A stretch of DNA of 64,000 nucleotides from CAYHVK01 sp964360255 (lineage in GTDB: Bacteria; Bdellovibrionota; Bdellovibrionia; Bdellovibrionales; UBA1609), in the NCBI GenBank assembly GCA_964360255.1, contig CAYHVK010000003.1, positions 1 to 64,000 on the forward strand, read 5' to 3'. Under the pieces are notes generated by a model. The model was not told where the DNA came from. It searched no databases and saw only the letters and a program-made list of their open reading frames with translations. This document shows, one piece after another, positions 43,498 through 52,432 of this stretch. A program made the position numbers and the translations under genes. Position 1 is the stretch's first letter. Each line of letters starts with the position of its first letter.

Positions 43498-44229
43498 TTG
43501 TCTGTTGTTCTTCGTTTTATTTTTATTTTCACAATTCTAGGTGGGCTCAAGGCCCACGCTTTTGAAGTGCCTCGGCTGACGGGCCCGGTTATGGATTTAG
43601 CGAATATGATCGAATCTGGTGATGAAACTGCTCTCGACAGCGCTATTCGCCGGGCGAACACCAGCGGAGCCATTCAACTGCAAATTCTTACGGTGGAGTC
43701 ATTGCAAGATGAACCCATCGAAGATGCAAGCTTTCAAATCGTCAAAACCTGGAAGCTGGGCGGAGAAAAAAATGACAATGGAGTTTTATTTATAGTTTCT
43801 AAAGCGGATCGTCGTATGCGTATTGAAGTGGGTCAGGGGCTCGAAGGCAGTATTCCTGATATTTATGCGAAACGAATTATTAGCGACGTAGTGATTCCTT
43901 ATTTTCGAGAAGGCCGCACTTCAGATGGAATCGTCGCCGGAACGAGTGAAATATTAAAACTGGCAACTGGCGAGCAACAGTTACGTGAACCACCGGCACG
44001 AGTTAAAAAGCGCGGTTCAGCTGAGTTCTATTTAAATCTTTTAATTTTCGCTGTGGTTATTCTTGTCGCGGTTTTAAAACCTCGTCGCCGTGGCCTTTTG
44101 GGTGCAGCGAGTATGGGTGGTCTCGGTGGTTGGGGCGGAGGCCGAGGCGGCTTTGGTGGTGGAGGCGGCGGAGGCTGGTCTGGTGGCGGTGGTGGATTTT
44201 CTGGCGGTGGCGCCTCAGGAGGTTGGTAA
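43498..44229 (+). CDS. TPM-domain protein with Gly-rich tail (YgcG-like)
   Basis: TPM-domain proteins sit with LemA in many bacteria; some have phosphatase activity, others act in photosystem repair, and the bacterial role is unclear. I choose the TTG at 43498, with AAAGG upstream. The 243 residues have a signal peptide (about 1-22), the TPM domain (about 27-160, with PRLTGPVMDLANMI and IEVGQGLEGSIPD), one transmembrane helix (about 180-196, LLIFAVVILVAVLKP), and a Gly/Trp/Ser-rich tail of about 40 residues. That is the usual YgcG layout: TPM in the periplasm, Gly-rich tail after the anchor. It overlaps the next gene by 1 base. Confidence 0.88.
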   Translation: MSVVLRFIFIFTILGGLKAHAFEVPRLTGPVMDLANMIESGDETALDSAIRRANTSGAIQLQILTVESLQDEPIEDASFQIVKTWKLGGEKNDNGVLFIVSKADRRMRIEVGQGLEGSIPDIYAKRIISDVVIPYFREGRTSDGIVAGTSEILKLATGEQQLREPPARVKKRGSAEFYLNLLIFAVVILVAVLKPRRRGLLGAASMGGLGGWGGGRGGFGGGGGGGWSGGGGGFSGGGASGGW

Positions 44230-44918
44230 TGTGGATTGATAAATTTATGAATGCACAAAATCAAGCCCGTGTTGAGAAGGCTGTGCAAGAAGCAGAGAAG
44301 TTCACAGCGGGTGAAATCGTTCCGATGATCGTGCGCCGTAGTACGGGCGTGGGCCATGTGGCTCCCATTTTATTTTTATCTTTTTTGCTTTTTATTTCAC
44401 TCAGTGACTTTATATTTCTCAAATACGAAAGCACTTTAAACGAACTTCTTTTTTATTTTTTCGGTTCAGCCGTTTCATTTGATGTATTTCTCGTTTTAAT
44501 CACTCTCATTCTGATTGGACTGGCGGGGTTTTCATCGTTTTACCTGGCTCGCTTTGATTTTTTTCAGCGTCTTTTAACTGCCGATTATGACTTAGATTTT
44601 CAGGCGCGCGAACGAGCGCAATTAGAATTTTACTGGTCAAAAACAAATCAGACAGAAAGCCGCACTGGTATATTGATCTTTTTAAGCTTAATGGAGCATC
44701 GCTGTGTGGTGCTGGCCGACGAAACCATCGCCGGAAAACTTCCGGCAACAATATGGCAATCTGTAGTGGATCAAGTCCTGGCAGGCGTAAAACGAGGGCA
44801 GCCCACTGAAGGTTTGACCGAAGCCATTCACACTTGTGGAGAGATCTTGGCGAAGCATTTTCCGGGTCAGATCTCGGGTCCTAACGAGCTCAGCAACCTG
44901 CTGATTATTAAAGAGTAA
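44229..44918 (+). CDS. Second TPM-domain membrane protein
   Basis: A 229-residue protein whose ATG shares the last A of the preceding TAA stop. It begins with a short cytoplasmic segment and TPM-like helix (VEKAVQEAEKFTAGEIVPMIVRRS), then has two transmembrane segments (about 38-56, and about 78-100 with LVLITLILIGLAGFSSFYL), and a second part with ESRTGILIFLSLMEHRCVVLADETI, which is the core TPM strand pattern. This matches the companion protein often found as the third gene of LemA-TPM-TPM clusters. Its function is unknown. It faces the radical SAM gene, with only 5 bases between the two stops. Confidence 0.82.
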   Translation: MWIDKFMNAQNQARVEKAVQEAEKFTAGEIVPMIVRRSTGVGHVAPILFLSFLLFISLSDFIFLKYESTLNELLFYFFGSAVSFDVFLVLITLILIGLAGFSSFYLARFDFFQRLLTADYDLDFQARERAQLEFYWSKTNQTESRTGILIFLSLMEHRCVVLADETIAGKLPATIWQSVVDQVLAGVKRGQPTEGLTEAIHTCGEILAKHFPGQISGPNELSNLLIIKE

Positions 44919-44923
44919 AAACT

Positions 44924-46756
44924 CTAGCGAAACCAAGTCTGCGCTGGAGCCTCTAATCCGATCCCGTGCATGTAATTGTAGAGAGCCTTTCTCAAGCCCA
45001 CGCCTAATTCATCATGATTTGTTTTCACCTGATCAACAAAGTCGATCTGATTTTGCGCAAACAGCCCGTACTGAGGCGTTGATGGTAAGTCTAATTTGAT
45101 ACCGTACTTATCGGGGTTCTGTCCCACAGGGCTGTGGGCTGTAGCAACAAAGCGATGCCAGTGGGCCGAATCTAAATGGCCATTCTTGAAAAGCTGGCGA
45201 ACGACGTCGAGGCTCTCGACCGTTTCTTTCTTCGTCTGCGACGGAAAGCCATACATCAAATAAGCGTGAACGAAAACGCCGGCCTTCTTAAAGGCGTGAG
45301 TGACCTTTTTCACCTGCTCAATTGAAATACCTTTGTTGATCAATTCTAAAAGTCGAGGAGAAGCCACTTCTAAGCCGCCTGTTACGGCAATGCAGCCAGC
45401 ATCAGCCATAAGAGTCGTAAGTTCTTCGTCAAACATCGTATCAAAGCGAATATTGCCCCACCAAGTGATTTTCAGCTTGCGAGCGATGAGTTCTTTAGAA
45501 AGCTGTCTGAGTAAAGCGGGTGGAGCAGCCTCATCAACGAAATGGAAGCCCGTTGTACCCGTTTGAGCAATAACTTTTTCAATCTGATCAACGAGCTGAG
45601 AGGCTTTTTGTGGCTCAAAGCGCTCTATATAATCCAGCGATATATCGCAAAATGTACATTTCTTCCAGTAGCAACCATGCGCCAGAATGAGTTTGTTCCA
45701 GCGGAAGTCTGACCACATTCGGTGCATGACATTGGGCATTTCAAGCATGGAGAAATAATTTTGCAGAGGCAAACCGCTGTAATCAGGTCCCGGATGATTT
45801 TTAAATGCCGTATCAGTTAAGTCAGCTGGTGAGAGTTTATCGCTCTTCAGTTGCGCTTTATCTTTTTCTAAAGACATCGTGCGCAGGCGCTGGTCAGTTT
45901 TAGAAAGAATCAGCTCAACGGCTTTTTCACCGTCATCAAAGACGATTTGATCAATAAATTCAAAAGGCCGACGATCGGTCAGAGATCTGAGTTCGGTATT
46001 TACATAACCGCCACCCAAGATCGTGGTGATCTTTTTATTATTCTTTTTGGCCAGCTGGGCGATTTTAAAAGCGGAATAAACATTGCCCGGAAAGGGGCAG
46101 GTCAGACCAATAGCCTTTGGTTTATAAAGAGCTAATTTCTCTTCGACAATTTCACTGAGTAAATGATCGATAAAGTTATTCTCTCCAGTGAGTCGCTCAT
46201 AAAGAGCATCGAATGAAGATGTCGACGAGGCCAGGCGTTCACCATATTTAGCGAGTTCAAAATCAGCATCCACTCCATCGCGAATAGCATCTGAAATATC
46301 ATCGATATAAAGGCTGGCTATGTACTTCGCTTTGTCTTGAGTGCCAAGTTGACCAAAAAATTCGAGAAGTTCAGGATGATCAAGTAATGGTAAGAAACGC
46401 GGGCCTTCGGGCACCAGCTGGCGATTGGCGAGACGCAAGGCTAACGAAGGATCACGGCCTTGAAGAAAACGAATCACCGGCTCAATCGTCGCAGCATAGT
46501 CGTCTGCGCTCTCGACAAAGAACTGAAGACTTTCGTTGCCTTGATGAGATTTATTTTTCTTAATTTCGGTGACGATGCTAGCGATGCCTTTACGGCAGAA
46601 GAGTTTCAGTAAAAGTTCAAGGCCTAGATCGGCTTGAGCCACCGCAAAACCTTTTTTGCGCAAATATCCAGTTAAATACGCCGTCGCAGGATACGGAGTG
46701 TTCATCTGCGTGAGGGGCGGAATAATTAAAAGAATATCAACAGGTTCTAGCGGCAT
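44924..46756 (-). CDS. B12-binding/radical SAM domain protein
   Basis: The 610-residue protein has an N-terminal cobalamin-binding-like Rossmann part (VDILLIIPPLTQMNTPYPATAYLTGYLRKKG) and a radical SAM core. The cluster cysteines are Cys362, Cys367 and Cys370 in GCYWKKCTFCD, a CX4CX2C spacing instead of the usual CX3CX2C, as seen in a subgroup of these B12/radical SAM proteins. The GGLEVASPRLLELINKGIS segment is the typical radical SAM middle. It would use SAM to make a radical and may methylate an unreactive carbon; the target is unknown. It overlaps the phosphatase gene by 10 bases, so both are likely made together. Confidence 0.85.
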   Translation of the reverse strand: MPLEPVDILLIIPPLTQMNTPYPATAYLTGYLRKKGFAVAQADLGLELLLKLFCRKGIASIVTEIKKNKSHQGNESLQFFVESADDYAATIEPVIRFLQGRDPSLALRLANRQLVPEGPRFLPLLDHPELLEFFGQLGTQDKAKYIASLYIDDISDAIRDGVDADFELAKYGERLASSTSSFDALYERLTGENNFIDHLLSEIVEEKLALYKPKAIGLTCPFPGNVYSAFKIAQLAKKNNKKITTILGGGYVNTELRSLTDRRPFEFIDQIVFDDGEKAVELILSKTDQRLRTMSLEKDKAQLKSDKLSPADLTDTAFKNHPGPDYSGLPLQNYFSMLEMPNVMHRMWSDFRWNKLILAHGCYWKKCTFCDISLDYIERFEPQKASQLVDQIEKVIAQTGTTGFHFVDEAAPPALLRQLSKELIARKLKITWWGNIRFDTMFDEELTTLMADAGCIAVTGGLEVASPRLLELINKGISIEQVKKVTHAFKKAGVFVHAYLMYGFPSQTKKETVESLDVVRQLFKNGHLDSAHWHRFVATAHSPVGQNPDKYGIKLDLPSTPQYGLFAQNQIDFVDQVKTNHDELGVGLRKALYNYMHGIGLEAPAQTWFR

Positions 46757-47484
46757 TTGTATTTTGCAAGTTCAGTTGTAACCTTTTTCTCTAAAGACGG
46801 GCTTTGAAAGAAATTAGGTTGGCAAATATCTTTAGAAAGCACAGATTTTGCTTTTCTATTTTCAATAATAATGTGAGCGAGTTTTATATAAAGTGGGGTT
46901 AAGCCGACGTGAATAGCTTCTTTCACGTGATTGGGTCTGAAGTAAGTGGCATCACCATAGCCATGGGCGCACATTTCATCTTTGAACATTTGAAAGGCAT
47001 TGGTTTGCGATTCATTTTGTAAGCGGTAAAGAGCCGCAACTAAACCCGTGCGATCGACCCCGGCAGTGCAGTGAAAGTAAAGCTTGTTACTAGGTACAGC
47101 CGCCATGTGTGCGATATAATCTAAAGCTTCAACAGTTTGTTCACAAGAAACTAACGGATCTAAATCTTTCCAACGATAGGCGATGTGATGAATATGATCT
47201 TGCGAGAGGCCGAGCTCAACTAGTTGCGCGATTTCTTCATCCACTTCAGTTTTAACTTGGTTTTTAATAATTAGAACATGGGTGACTCTGGCCGCTGGGA
47301 ATTCACCCGCGTGCTCTGCGGGGGCATGGCCACGAATTACATTTTTTGAATCGCCCACATAACGAGCGTTAGGAATTGTTAAGCCTTCGGGTATTTGACC
47401 GGGGCCGCCTTTAATCTCTCGGGCTGATGCTGAAAAACTGACGAAAAGCAATGCGGTGAGGATTTTTAGAAGATTATTTTTCAC
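46747..47484 (-). CDS. Exported protein tyrosine phosphatase (dual-specificity type)
   Basis: A 245-residue protein with a signal peptide (MKNNLLKILTALLFVSFSASA) and the phosphatase signature HCTAGVDRTG (nucleophile Cys139, Arg145), with an Asp in WKDLDP (about 106-110) that may be the general acid. This is the classic PTP/DSP loop HCxxGxxRT. It would act in the periplasm or outside the cell on phosphorylated proteins, phosphoinositides or sugars. Exported PTPs are often virulence or host-interaction enzymes in pathogens; here that is inference. Its last 10 bases overlap the radical SAM start. The gene is preceded by the TgpA operon. Confidence 0.88.
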   Translation of the reverse strand: MKNNLLKILTALLFVSFSASAREIKGGPGQIPEGLTIPNARYVGDSKNVIRGHAPAEHAGEFPAARVTHVLIIKNQVKTEVDEEIAQLVELGLSQDHIHHIAYRWKDLDPLVSCEQTVEALDYIAHMAAVPSNKLYFHCTAGVDRTGLVAALYRLQNESQTNAFQMFKDEMCAHGYGDATYFRPNHVKEAIHVGLTPLYIKLAHIIIENRKAKSVLSKDICQPNFFQSPSLEKKVTTELAKYKCR

Positions 47485-47526
47485 GGCAACCTCGGCTTTT
47501 AAGTGGCCTCAGCTTGAGTGCTCAGG

Positions 47527-49455
47527 CTACAGCCGTTCAGTTTGTTTAAGAAATTCGAGATGCTCATTTTCATGACTTGGGCTGTATGCCAGAGATATAT
47601 ACTCGACTAAGAGCTTTTTGTGAATATTCAAATCATTTCGAGAATTTAATTCACCTTTTTCGAGCCGATTCAAAAATGTCGAGGGCCCTTCTTGCGGAAG
47701 CTTATTAATGCCCATTTTAGCCAAGCGATTGAGAAGTAGAGAGTACCCTCGATTGAGCGGTGCACTCCGTGAAGACCGGCGGTAAATCAACCAGTAAGCT
47801 ATGAAAATGAATATAACGATAACGAGAACAAATGCGTAGAACAGCTGGAGCTTAGTGATATTGGGCAGCCCCACCGAGCTCAACCAATCGAATTGCATTT
47901 CAGAATTAAAATTTAATAAAAACATAATGTATTGAGTGTTTATCGCTTCGATATAGTTCAGTGCAATTTGAAGATTTTGCACAAGGGTGGAATTGCGATC
48001 AAGCCCAGCGAAAAGAGGGCTGATAAAATCTCCCGTTTCAATACGGGTTGAGTTCACTGCGGTTGTTGGGTCGAAGCGTACCCAGCCTTGGCCTTCAATA
48101 TAAATTTCGTTCCAGGCGTGGGCATTACGATCGCGGACAATAAGATAATTGCCGTAATTATTATACTCTCCGCCTTGAAAGCCAATCACCACTCGAGCTG
48201 GCACACCTGCGGCTCTCATCAATATTGCAAAGGCGGCCGCATAGTGTTCGCAGAAACCTGCTTTAAAGCGAAAGATAAAGTCATCAAGGCGAGCCATCTC
48301 GGCCGTGGTCGTTGAGTACTGAAAATTATTTTTAGAAAAATAATCGAATACATTTTTAGCTGTTTCAGTTGGAGCACCAACGACTTTGAGTTTTGTTGCA
48401 AGAGCTTTCACTTCGGTCGAAATATTATCGGGCAGTAAAATATCGCGATTAGTAGGTTCATCTAAGTAGAGCGGCCTCGATAGATTTGCCGAGCCAAGAA
48501 GACTGAGACGAAAAGGGTTCAGGCTCGCGAGCTCATAATAATTCCCGCGAGGAATCACTCGATTTCTCACTTGCGTTTGAGCCTCTTTAATTTTTAAGCC
48601 CGTGGCGCTTTCAAGATGAAAAACGGTGCGGCCGTAGCGTGGCTCGAGAATAATTTCGTACTGGACATCAGATTCGACCGCTTCGTTGACTTCACGGGCT
48701 TGGGTGCGAGTGGCGCGTTGCCAGCTGAACCCGGTGGTTTCGCCCAAGACAAGGCCGCGCCAGTAAAGCTGGTTGGCGCGCACGCGCCGATCGTTGAAGA
48801 GTACGCGAAAGGCCACTTCATCAGATTGAACAAGATCGGCCCACATCCCTGGAGTTAAATCTTCAGAAAAACCAGTTTGCGTTTGTTGATTGGCAAAAAG
48901 GTTTGAAAGAGGGGTCGAGAAGCGAGGAAACAGAAAGAAGAAAAGCAAAAAGAGCGGCAGGGCGAGAAGGATATCCAAACCAATTCGCATTGGTGTATTG
49001 AAGACAATTTGCTTAATAGAGCGGTTGGGGGTCTGAATGGCAATCAGGCCGACTCCCACCAGTAACAGCGCTGTGATCATGTAAATAGTTGTAAAGAGAG
49101 ATTGAGAGAACAATGTCCAGCACATAACCACTAAAGTGTTTAAAATTAAAATCACCTGTTCATCGCGACTCGAATCCACCTCGTGCAGTTTGAGCGCCAC
49201 CAGCATGCAAAGAAGCGCAGAGGCTGGTTCGGGGCCAAGAATAGTTTTGAATTGCAGCCACACTAACGCCAGTAGCACAAACGTCAGGGCTTTAATACCG
49301 CGCCTAGAAATCAGAATTTTGCCTGTACGTGAGACGTAAAGGGCCATGGCTATAAGTATTAATGTAATAGCTGATGACCAAATGGGGGCTTCAGTGACAT
49401 GAGGTAGAAAACAAAAGGCAAAAGTGAGAATAGCGTAGAAGAGTTTATTGTTCAT
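47527..49455 (-). CDS. Transglutaminase-like membrane protein, TgpA family
   Basis: The 642-residue protein has several N-terminal transmembrane helices (about 1-180), a periplasmic transglutaminase core, a further helix (about 550-572, LFYAFVLVIVIFIFIAYWLI) and a C-terminal DUF4129-like part. The catalytic triad is visible as Cys in GFCEHYAAAF (about 400), His in NAHAWNEIYI (about 450) and Asp in VRFDPT (about 463). Family members crosslink or cleave Gln-containing proteins at the membrane. It overlaps the DUF58 start by 4 bases and shares an operon with MoxR, a well-known three-gene arrangement. The natural substrate is unknown. Confidence 0.92.
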   Translation of the reverse strand: MNNKLFYAILTFAFCFLPHVTEAPIWSSAITLILIAMALYVSRTGKILISRRGIKALTFVLLALVWLQFKTILGPEPASALLCMLVALKLHEVDSSRDEQVILILNTLVVMCWTLFSQSLFTTIYMITALLLVGVGLIAIQTPNRSIKQIVFNTPMRIGLDILLALPLFLLFFFLFPRFSTPLSNLFANQQTQTGFSEDLTPGMWADLVQSDEVAFRVLFNDRRVRANQLYWRGLVLGETTGFSWQRATRTQAREVNEAVESDVQYEIILEPRYGRTVFHLESATGLKIKEAQTQVRNRVIPRGNYYELASLNPFRLSLLGSANLSRPLYLDEPTNRDILLPDNISTEVKALATKLKVVGAPTETAKNVFDYFSKNNFQYSTTTAEMARLDDFIFRFKAGFCEHYAAAFAILMRAAGVPARVVIGFQGGEYNNYGNYLIVRDRNAHAWNEIYIEGQGWVRFDPTTAVNSTRIETGDFISPLFAGLDRNSTLVQNLQIALNYIEAINTQYIMFLLNFNSEMQFDWLSSVGLPNITKLQLFYAFVLVIVIFIFIAYWLIYRRSSRSAPLNRGYSLLLNRLAKMGINKLPQEGPSTFLNRLEKGELNSRNDLNIHKKLLVEYISLAYSPSHENEHLEFLKQTERL

Positions 49456-50357
49456 AGATTCGTCACCAGATGAGCATCAGAAAATTCTCGCACTATGGTT
49501 TTGAGAACTTGGTGGTAGTGGCTAGGGCTGTTACTAAATGCCGTACTGATTTTATCGGTCTTTAAACTGTATTCGATATTGTTCTCTTGGCAGAGCTGAA
49601 TCCACTGCATAGCTTGCTCGATGGAATGTTTTTTCAACTCTTTTATCTCAAAAGCAATTTTTTCTTCATGAGCCGAATTGTACTCTTTAGTGTACATTCC
49701 GCGTCCACGGGCGAGAAGCTTCCAGTCGACTCGCGAGAAAGAATCGCCCACAGAATAAACACGATGGTTAGAGAAATCTTCGCCAATTAAACTTCTTGTC
49801 ACCGGTAGTTCTTGCTGGCCAGAGGGCTGAGGATAAATAAAAAACTCAGCTTCTTTTTTTCCGATAATCCAAGTGCGAAATAATCCGTAAGGGTAGAGAG
49901 TTGAGAGATCAACCCGGTCAATATTGTAGATGCCCCATGGGCTCTCTAGAGGATAACTGATTTCAATCTGTGCTAAACTTTTTGCGGGAATAGTGTTGAT
50001 GACGCCGCTATTGAGGTTGGGTCTGAAGAATCGACGTTTCTTGAGCGATTCCACTCCCACTTTAATATTAAAAGCGGTGTCTGAACCATTATTGCGAACG
50101 ACTACTCGTGCTAGCGAGCGATGACCGGCAAAGTCCGATTCTACTTCGAGAAAAACAACTTCGAGATCACGAATGTTGCGGGCCGTTTGAATAATTGTGA
50201 CCAAACCCAAGGCTAAGAGAATAAACGCCATCATAAAAACGAGATTGTTTTGGTAAGTGCCGCCCACAAGAAGCATAAGAATGAAAATTAAAAAGAAAAT
50301 AAAGCCAAAGCGGTTAGGCATGCAGTAAATTCTGGGGCGCTTCGTTAGCACAGCCAT
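49452..50357 (-). CDS. DUF58 domain membrane protein
   Basis: DUF58 proteins are membrane-anchored partners of MoxR AAA+ ATPases. The 301-residue protein has two adjacent transmembrane helices near the N-terminus (about 15-55), then a beta-rich region and the DUF58 core with a signature near YSVGDSFSRVDWKLLARGRGMYTKEY. A von Willebrand-like fold is usual in the family. It lies between moxR (0 bases apart) and the transglutaminase gene (4-base overlap), which identifies the operon clearly. It probably links the ATPase to the membrane protease or crosslinking step. Confidence 0.92.
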   Translation of the reverse strand: MAVLTKRPRIYCMPNRFGFIFFLIFILMLLVGGTYQNNLVFMMAFILLALGLVTIIQTARNIRDLEVVFLEVESDFAGHRSLARVVVRNNGSDTAFNIKVGVESLKKRRFFRPNLNSGVINTIPAKSLAQIEISYPLESPWGIYNIDRVDLSTLYPYGLFRTWIIGKKEAEFFIYPQPSGQQELPVTRSLIGEDFSNHRVYSVGDSFSRVDWKLLARGRGMYTKEYNSAHEEKIAFEIKELKKHSIEQAMQWIQLCQENNIEYSLKTDKISTAFSNSPSHYHQVLKTIVREFSDAHLVTNL

Positions 50358-51284
50358 TTAAGGTACTGGCACCGTTGCGATAAGTTCTTGCGCCATATGA
50401 TCGGAATGAACGTTCAAGCGGTGAGCAATCACGTGAGGGGCTACAAACTGAATATCTTCAGGTATCACCATGTTGCGACCTTGAAGAAAAGCACAGGCGC
50501 GGGCGGCTTTAATTAATAAAAGCCCAGCGCGTGGTGATAAACCAGATTTAAGAGCCATGCTTTGACGAGAGTGGGTGAGAAGATCTTGTACATACTCAAC
50601 AAGCTTTTCTGAAGCATGAATTTGCAGCGCACTTTTTTGCCAATCAGCAAGAACGCTTTTATCAAGAACAGGGTTGATCTCTTCAATGGTCGGCCTTTGA
50701 TTGGACTCCATAAGCATTTTCTTCTCAGACGCACGATCAGGAAAGTTCATTCTCAATCGCATCATAAAACGATCTAGCTGCGATTCAGGAAGTGGAAATG
50801 TGCCCACTTGTTGAATGGGATTCTGTGTAGCTATCAAGAAGAAGGGTTCGGGCAGAGGATAGGTTTTGCCATCAATAGAGACTTTATGTTCTTCCATAGC
50901 CTGTAAGAAGGCGCTTTGGGTTTTGGGTGTAGCGCGATTCAGTTCGTCACCTAAAACTACTTCGCTAAAAATAGGCCCTGGTTGAAATTGAAAAGAAGAT
51001 TTTGTCGTGTCATAGATGTGAGTGCCTAAAATATCCGCTGGTAAAAGGTCATTGGTGAACTGAATGCGCTGAAGGCGAAGTCCCGCCAATTTTGCGATGA
51101 GCATAACAAACGTGGTCTTGCCCATGCCTGGAAGATCTTCGATAAGAAGATGGCCATTTGAGATGAGGCAAATCAAAGCCAATTGAACTTCGCGGTCTTT
51201 GCCAATAATGACTTTTTGCGCATTTTGCACAAATTCTTTAGCCGCTGGTATTTTGATTGAGTCCATTGCCAGTCCAGGTTGCAT
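50358..51284 (-). CDS. MoxR-family AAA+ ATPase
   Basis: MoxR ATPases are chaperones for maturation of membrane or periplasmic complexes. The 308-residue protein has Walker A (EDLPGMGKTTF), Walker B-like (VVLGDELNRATPKTQSAFLQAMEE), sensor and arginine finger (FFLIATQNPIQQ, PESQLDRF), and the C-terminal lid (SGLSPRAGLLLIKAARA). TTGGAGA precedes the ATG at 51284. It heads the moxR-DUF58-tgpA operon. The nitroreductase gene ends 26 bases upstream on the same strand, so it might be cotranscribed, though there is no functional link. Confidence 0.94.
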   Translation of the reverse strand: MQPGLAMDSIKIPAAKEFVQNAQKVIIGKDREVQLALICLISNGHLLIEDLPGMGKTTFVMLIAKLAGLRLQRIQFTNDLLPADILGTHIYDTTKSSFQFQPGPIFSEVVLGDELNRATPKTQSAFLQAMEEHKVSIDGKTYPLPEPFFLIATQNPIQQVGTFPLPESQLDRFMMRLRMNFPDRASEKKMLMESNQRPTIEEINPVLDKSVLADWQKSALQIHASEKLVEYVQDLLTHSRQSMALKSGLSPRAGLLLIKAARACAFLQGRNMVIPEDIQFVAPHVIAHRLNVHSDHMAQELIATVPVP

Positions 51285-51310
51285 ATCTTATGTCTCCAAA
51301 GTCAGTGAAC

Positions 51311-51952
51311 TTATAAGTACGTCACTACATCTTCATTTTTAAAACGAACTTTTTTAAAGCCAGCAAAAATATCATCTGCCGCGCGGTAGCCGACTGCGCA
51401 GGCGACGAAAGTGCGGAAGCCTGTGCCTTTAAGTTTTAAAATTTCATCGTATTGAGCTGGGTCGAGGCCCTCCATGGGACAAGTGTCAATGTCGAGTAGA
51501 GCGGCCGAAGTCATCAGATTTCCAAGAGCAATATAACATTGGCGAGCGGCCCATTCAGCGGCGACTAAACTGCGAGGGCCATTGATCACATCGCTCATTA
51601 TTGATTTTTCAAAACCAGCTAACGATTCTAGTTTTACATTACGGACTTCTACGATGCGTTTTAAAAATTTTTGAACCCATGCGGGGTTTACTTTTTCATG
51701 GGCGGTCATCACCACGTAATGAGAGCAATCTTCCACTTGCGATTGATTCCAAGAAACTGCTCGAAGCTGTTTGCGAAGCTCAGGGTTTTGTACAATTAAA
51801 AACTTCCAAGGTTGTAAACCATAAGATGATGGTGTTAGTACAAGAGCGTTCTCGAGAGCCTTCCAATCTTTTTCAGATATTTTTTTGGTCGGGTCGAATT
51901 TTTTAACTGCGTAGCGCCAATTTTGTTTTTCGATTAACTCTGTTGAATTCAT
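51311..51952 (-). CDS. NAD(P)H-dependent nitroreductase (NfsB-like)
   Basis: These FMN enzymes reduce quinones and nitro compounds and take part in redox balance. The 213-residue protein has the family start RYAVKKFDPTKKIS, the FMN-binding TPSSYGLQPWKFLIVQN (about 42-58), and AAEWAARQCYIALGNLMTSAA and CPMEGLDPAQYDE in the second half. The length fits the NfsB/YdgI group. It is divergent from the OsmC gene 27 bases away, so their promoters overlap. With OsmC nearby this suggests redox defence. The substrate is not known. Confidence 0.88.
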   Translation of the reverse strand: MNSTELIEKQNWRYAVKKFDPTKKISEKDWKALENALVLTPSSYGLQPWKFLIVQNPELRKQLRAVSWNQSQVEDCSHYVVMTAHEKVNPAWVQKFLKRIVEVRNVKLESLAGFEKSIMSDVINGPRSLVAAEWAARQCYIALGNLMTSAALLDIDTCPMEGLDPAQYDEILKLKGTGFRTFVACAVGYRAADDIFAGFKKVRFKNEDVVTYL

Positions 51953-51979
51953 ACCGGCGATCGTACCAAGGAGCCTAAA

Positions 51980-52432
51980 ATGATAAAAGCGAAATGTCGT
52001 TGGGATTCAAATCTGGCCTTTACCGGCGAAGCGGGTGGCTTTGGGGTGGCGATGGATGCTAATTCTAGCGACACTGCAGCAAGCGAAGGAGCACTCGGCC
52101 CGACACCCAAGCAGTTGGCGCTTTTATCTATTGCGGGCTGCTCAACAATGGATGTGATCTCGCTCCTGCATAAACATAAACAGAGCGTGACAGAATTTTG
52201 GGTCGAGTGTGAAACGGATACGACGAAAGAACACCCTAAAGTCTTTACCGGAGTTTTTCTATCTTATCGTCTGCGCGGCGAAATTGAGCCAACACGGGCT
52301 ATTGAGGCCGTGGGTTTATCAATGACAAAATATTGCGGTGTTAGCGCCATGTTTTCTAAAGCCGTCAAAATTTCTTACGAAATTGATTTGAACGGCCAAG
52401 TTATTCACAAAGACGAGGCGCGCTTTAATTAG
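51980..52432 (+). CDS. OsmC family protein
   Basis: OsmC-type proteins are cytoplasmic peroxidases that reduce organic peroxides using two cysteines. The 150 residues show the family blocks with the two key cysteines: GCSTMDVISLL (about residue 54) and KYCGVSAMF (about residue 115). The acidic residues around DANSSD and the hinge are typical. The ATG follows AAGGAG by 7 bases. It is divergent from a nitroreductase gene and ends 4 bases into the convergent TSUP gene. The YhfA-like branch of OsmC is an alternative; peroxidase activity is likely but not shown. Confidence 0.9.
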   Translation: MIKAKCRWDSNLAFTGEAGGFGVAMDANSSDTAASEGALGPTPKQLALLSIAGCSTMDVISLLHKHKQSVTEFWVECETDTTKEHPKVFTGVFLSYRLRGEIEPTRAIEAVGLSMTKYCGVSAMFSKAVKISYEIDLNGQVIHKDEARFN

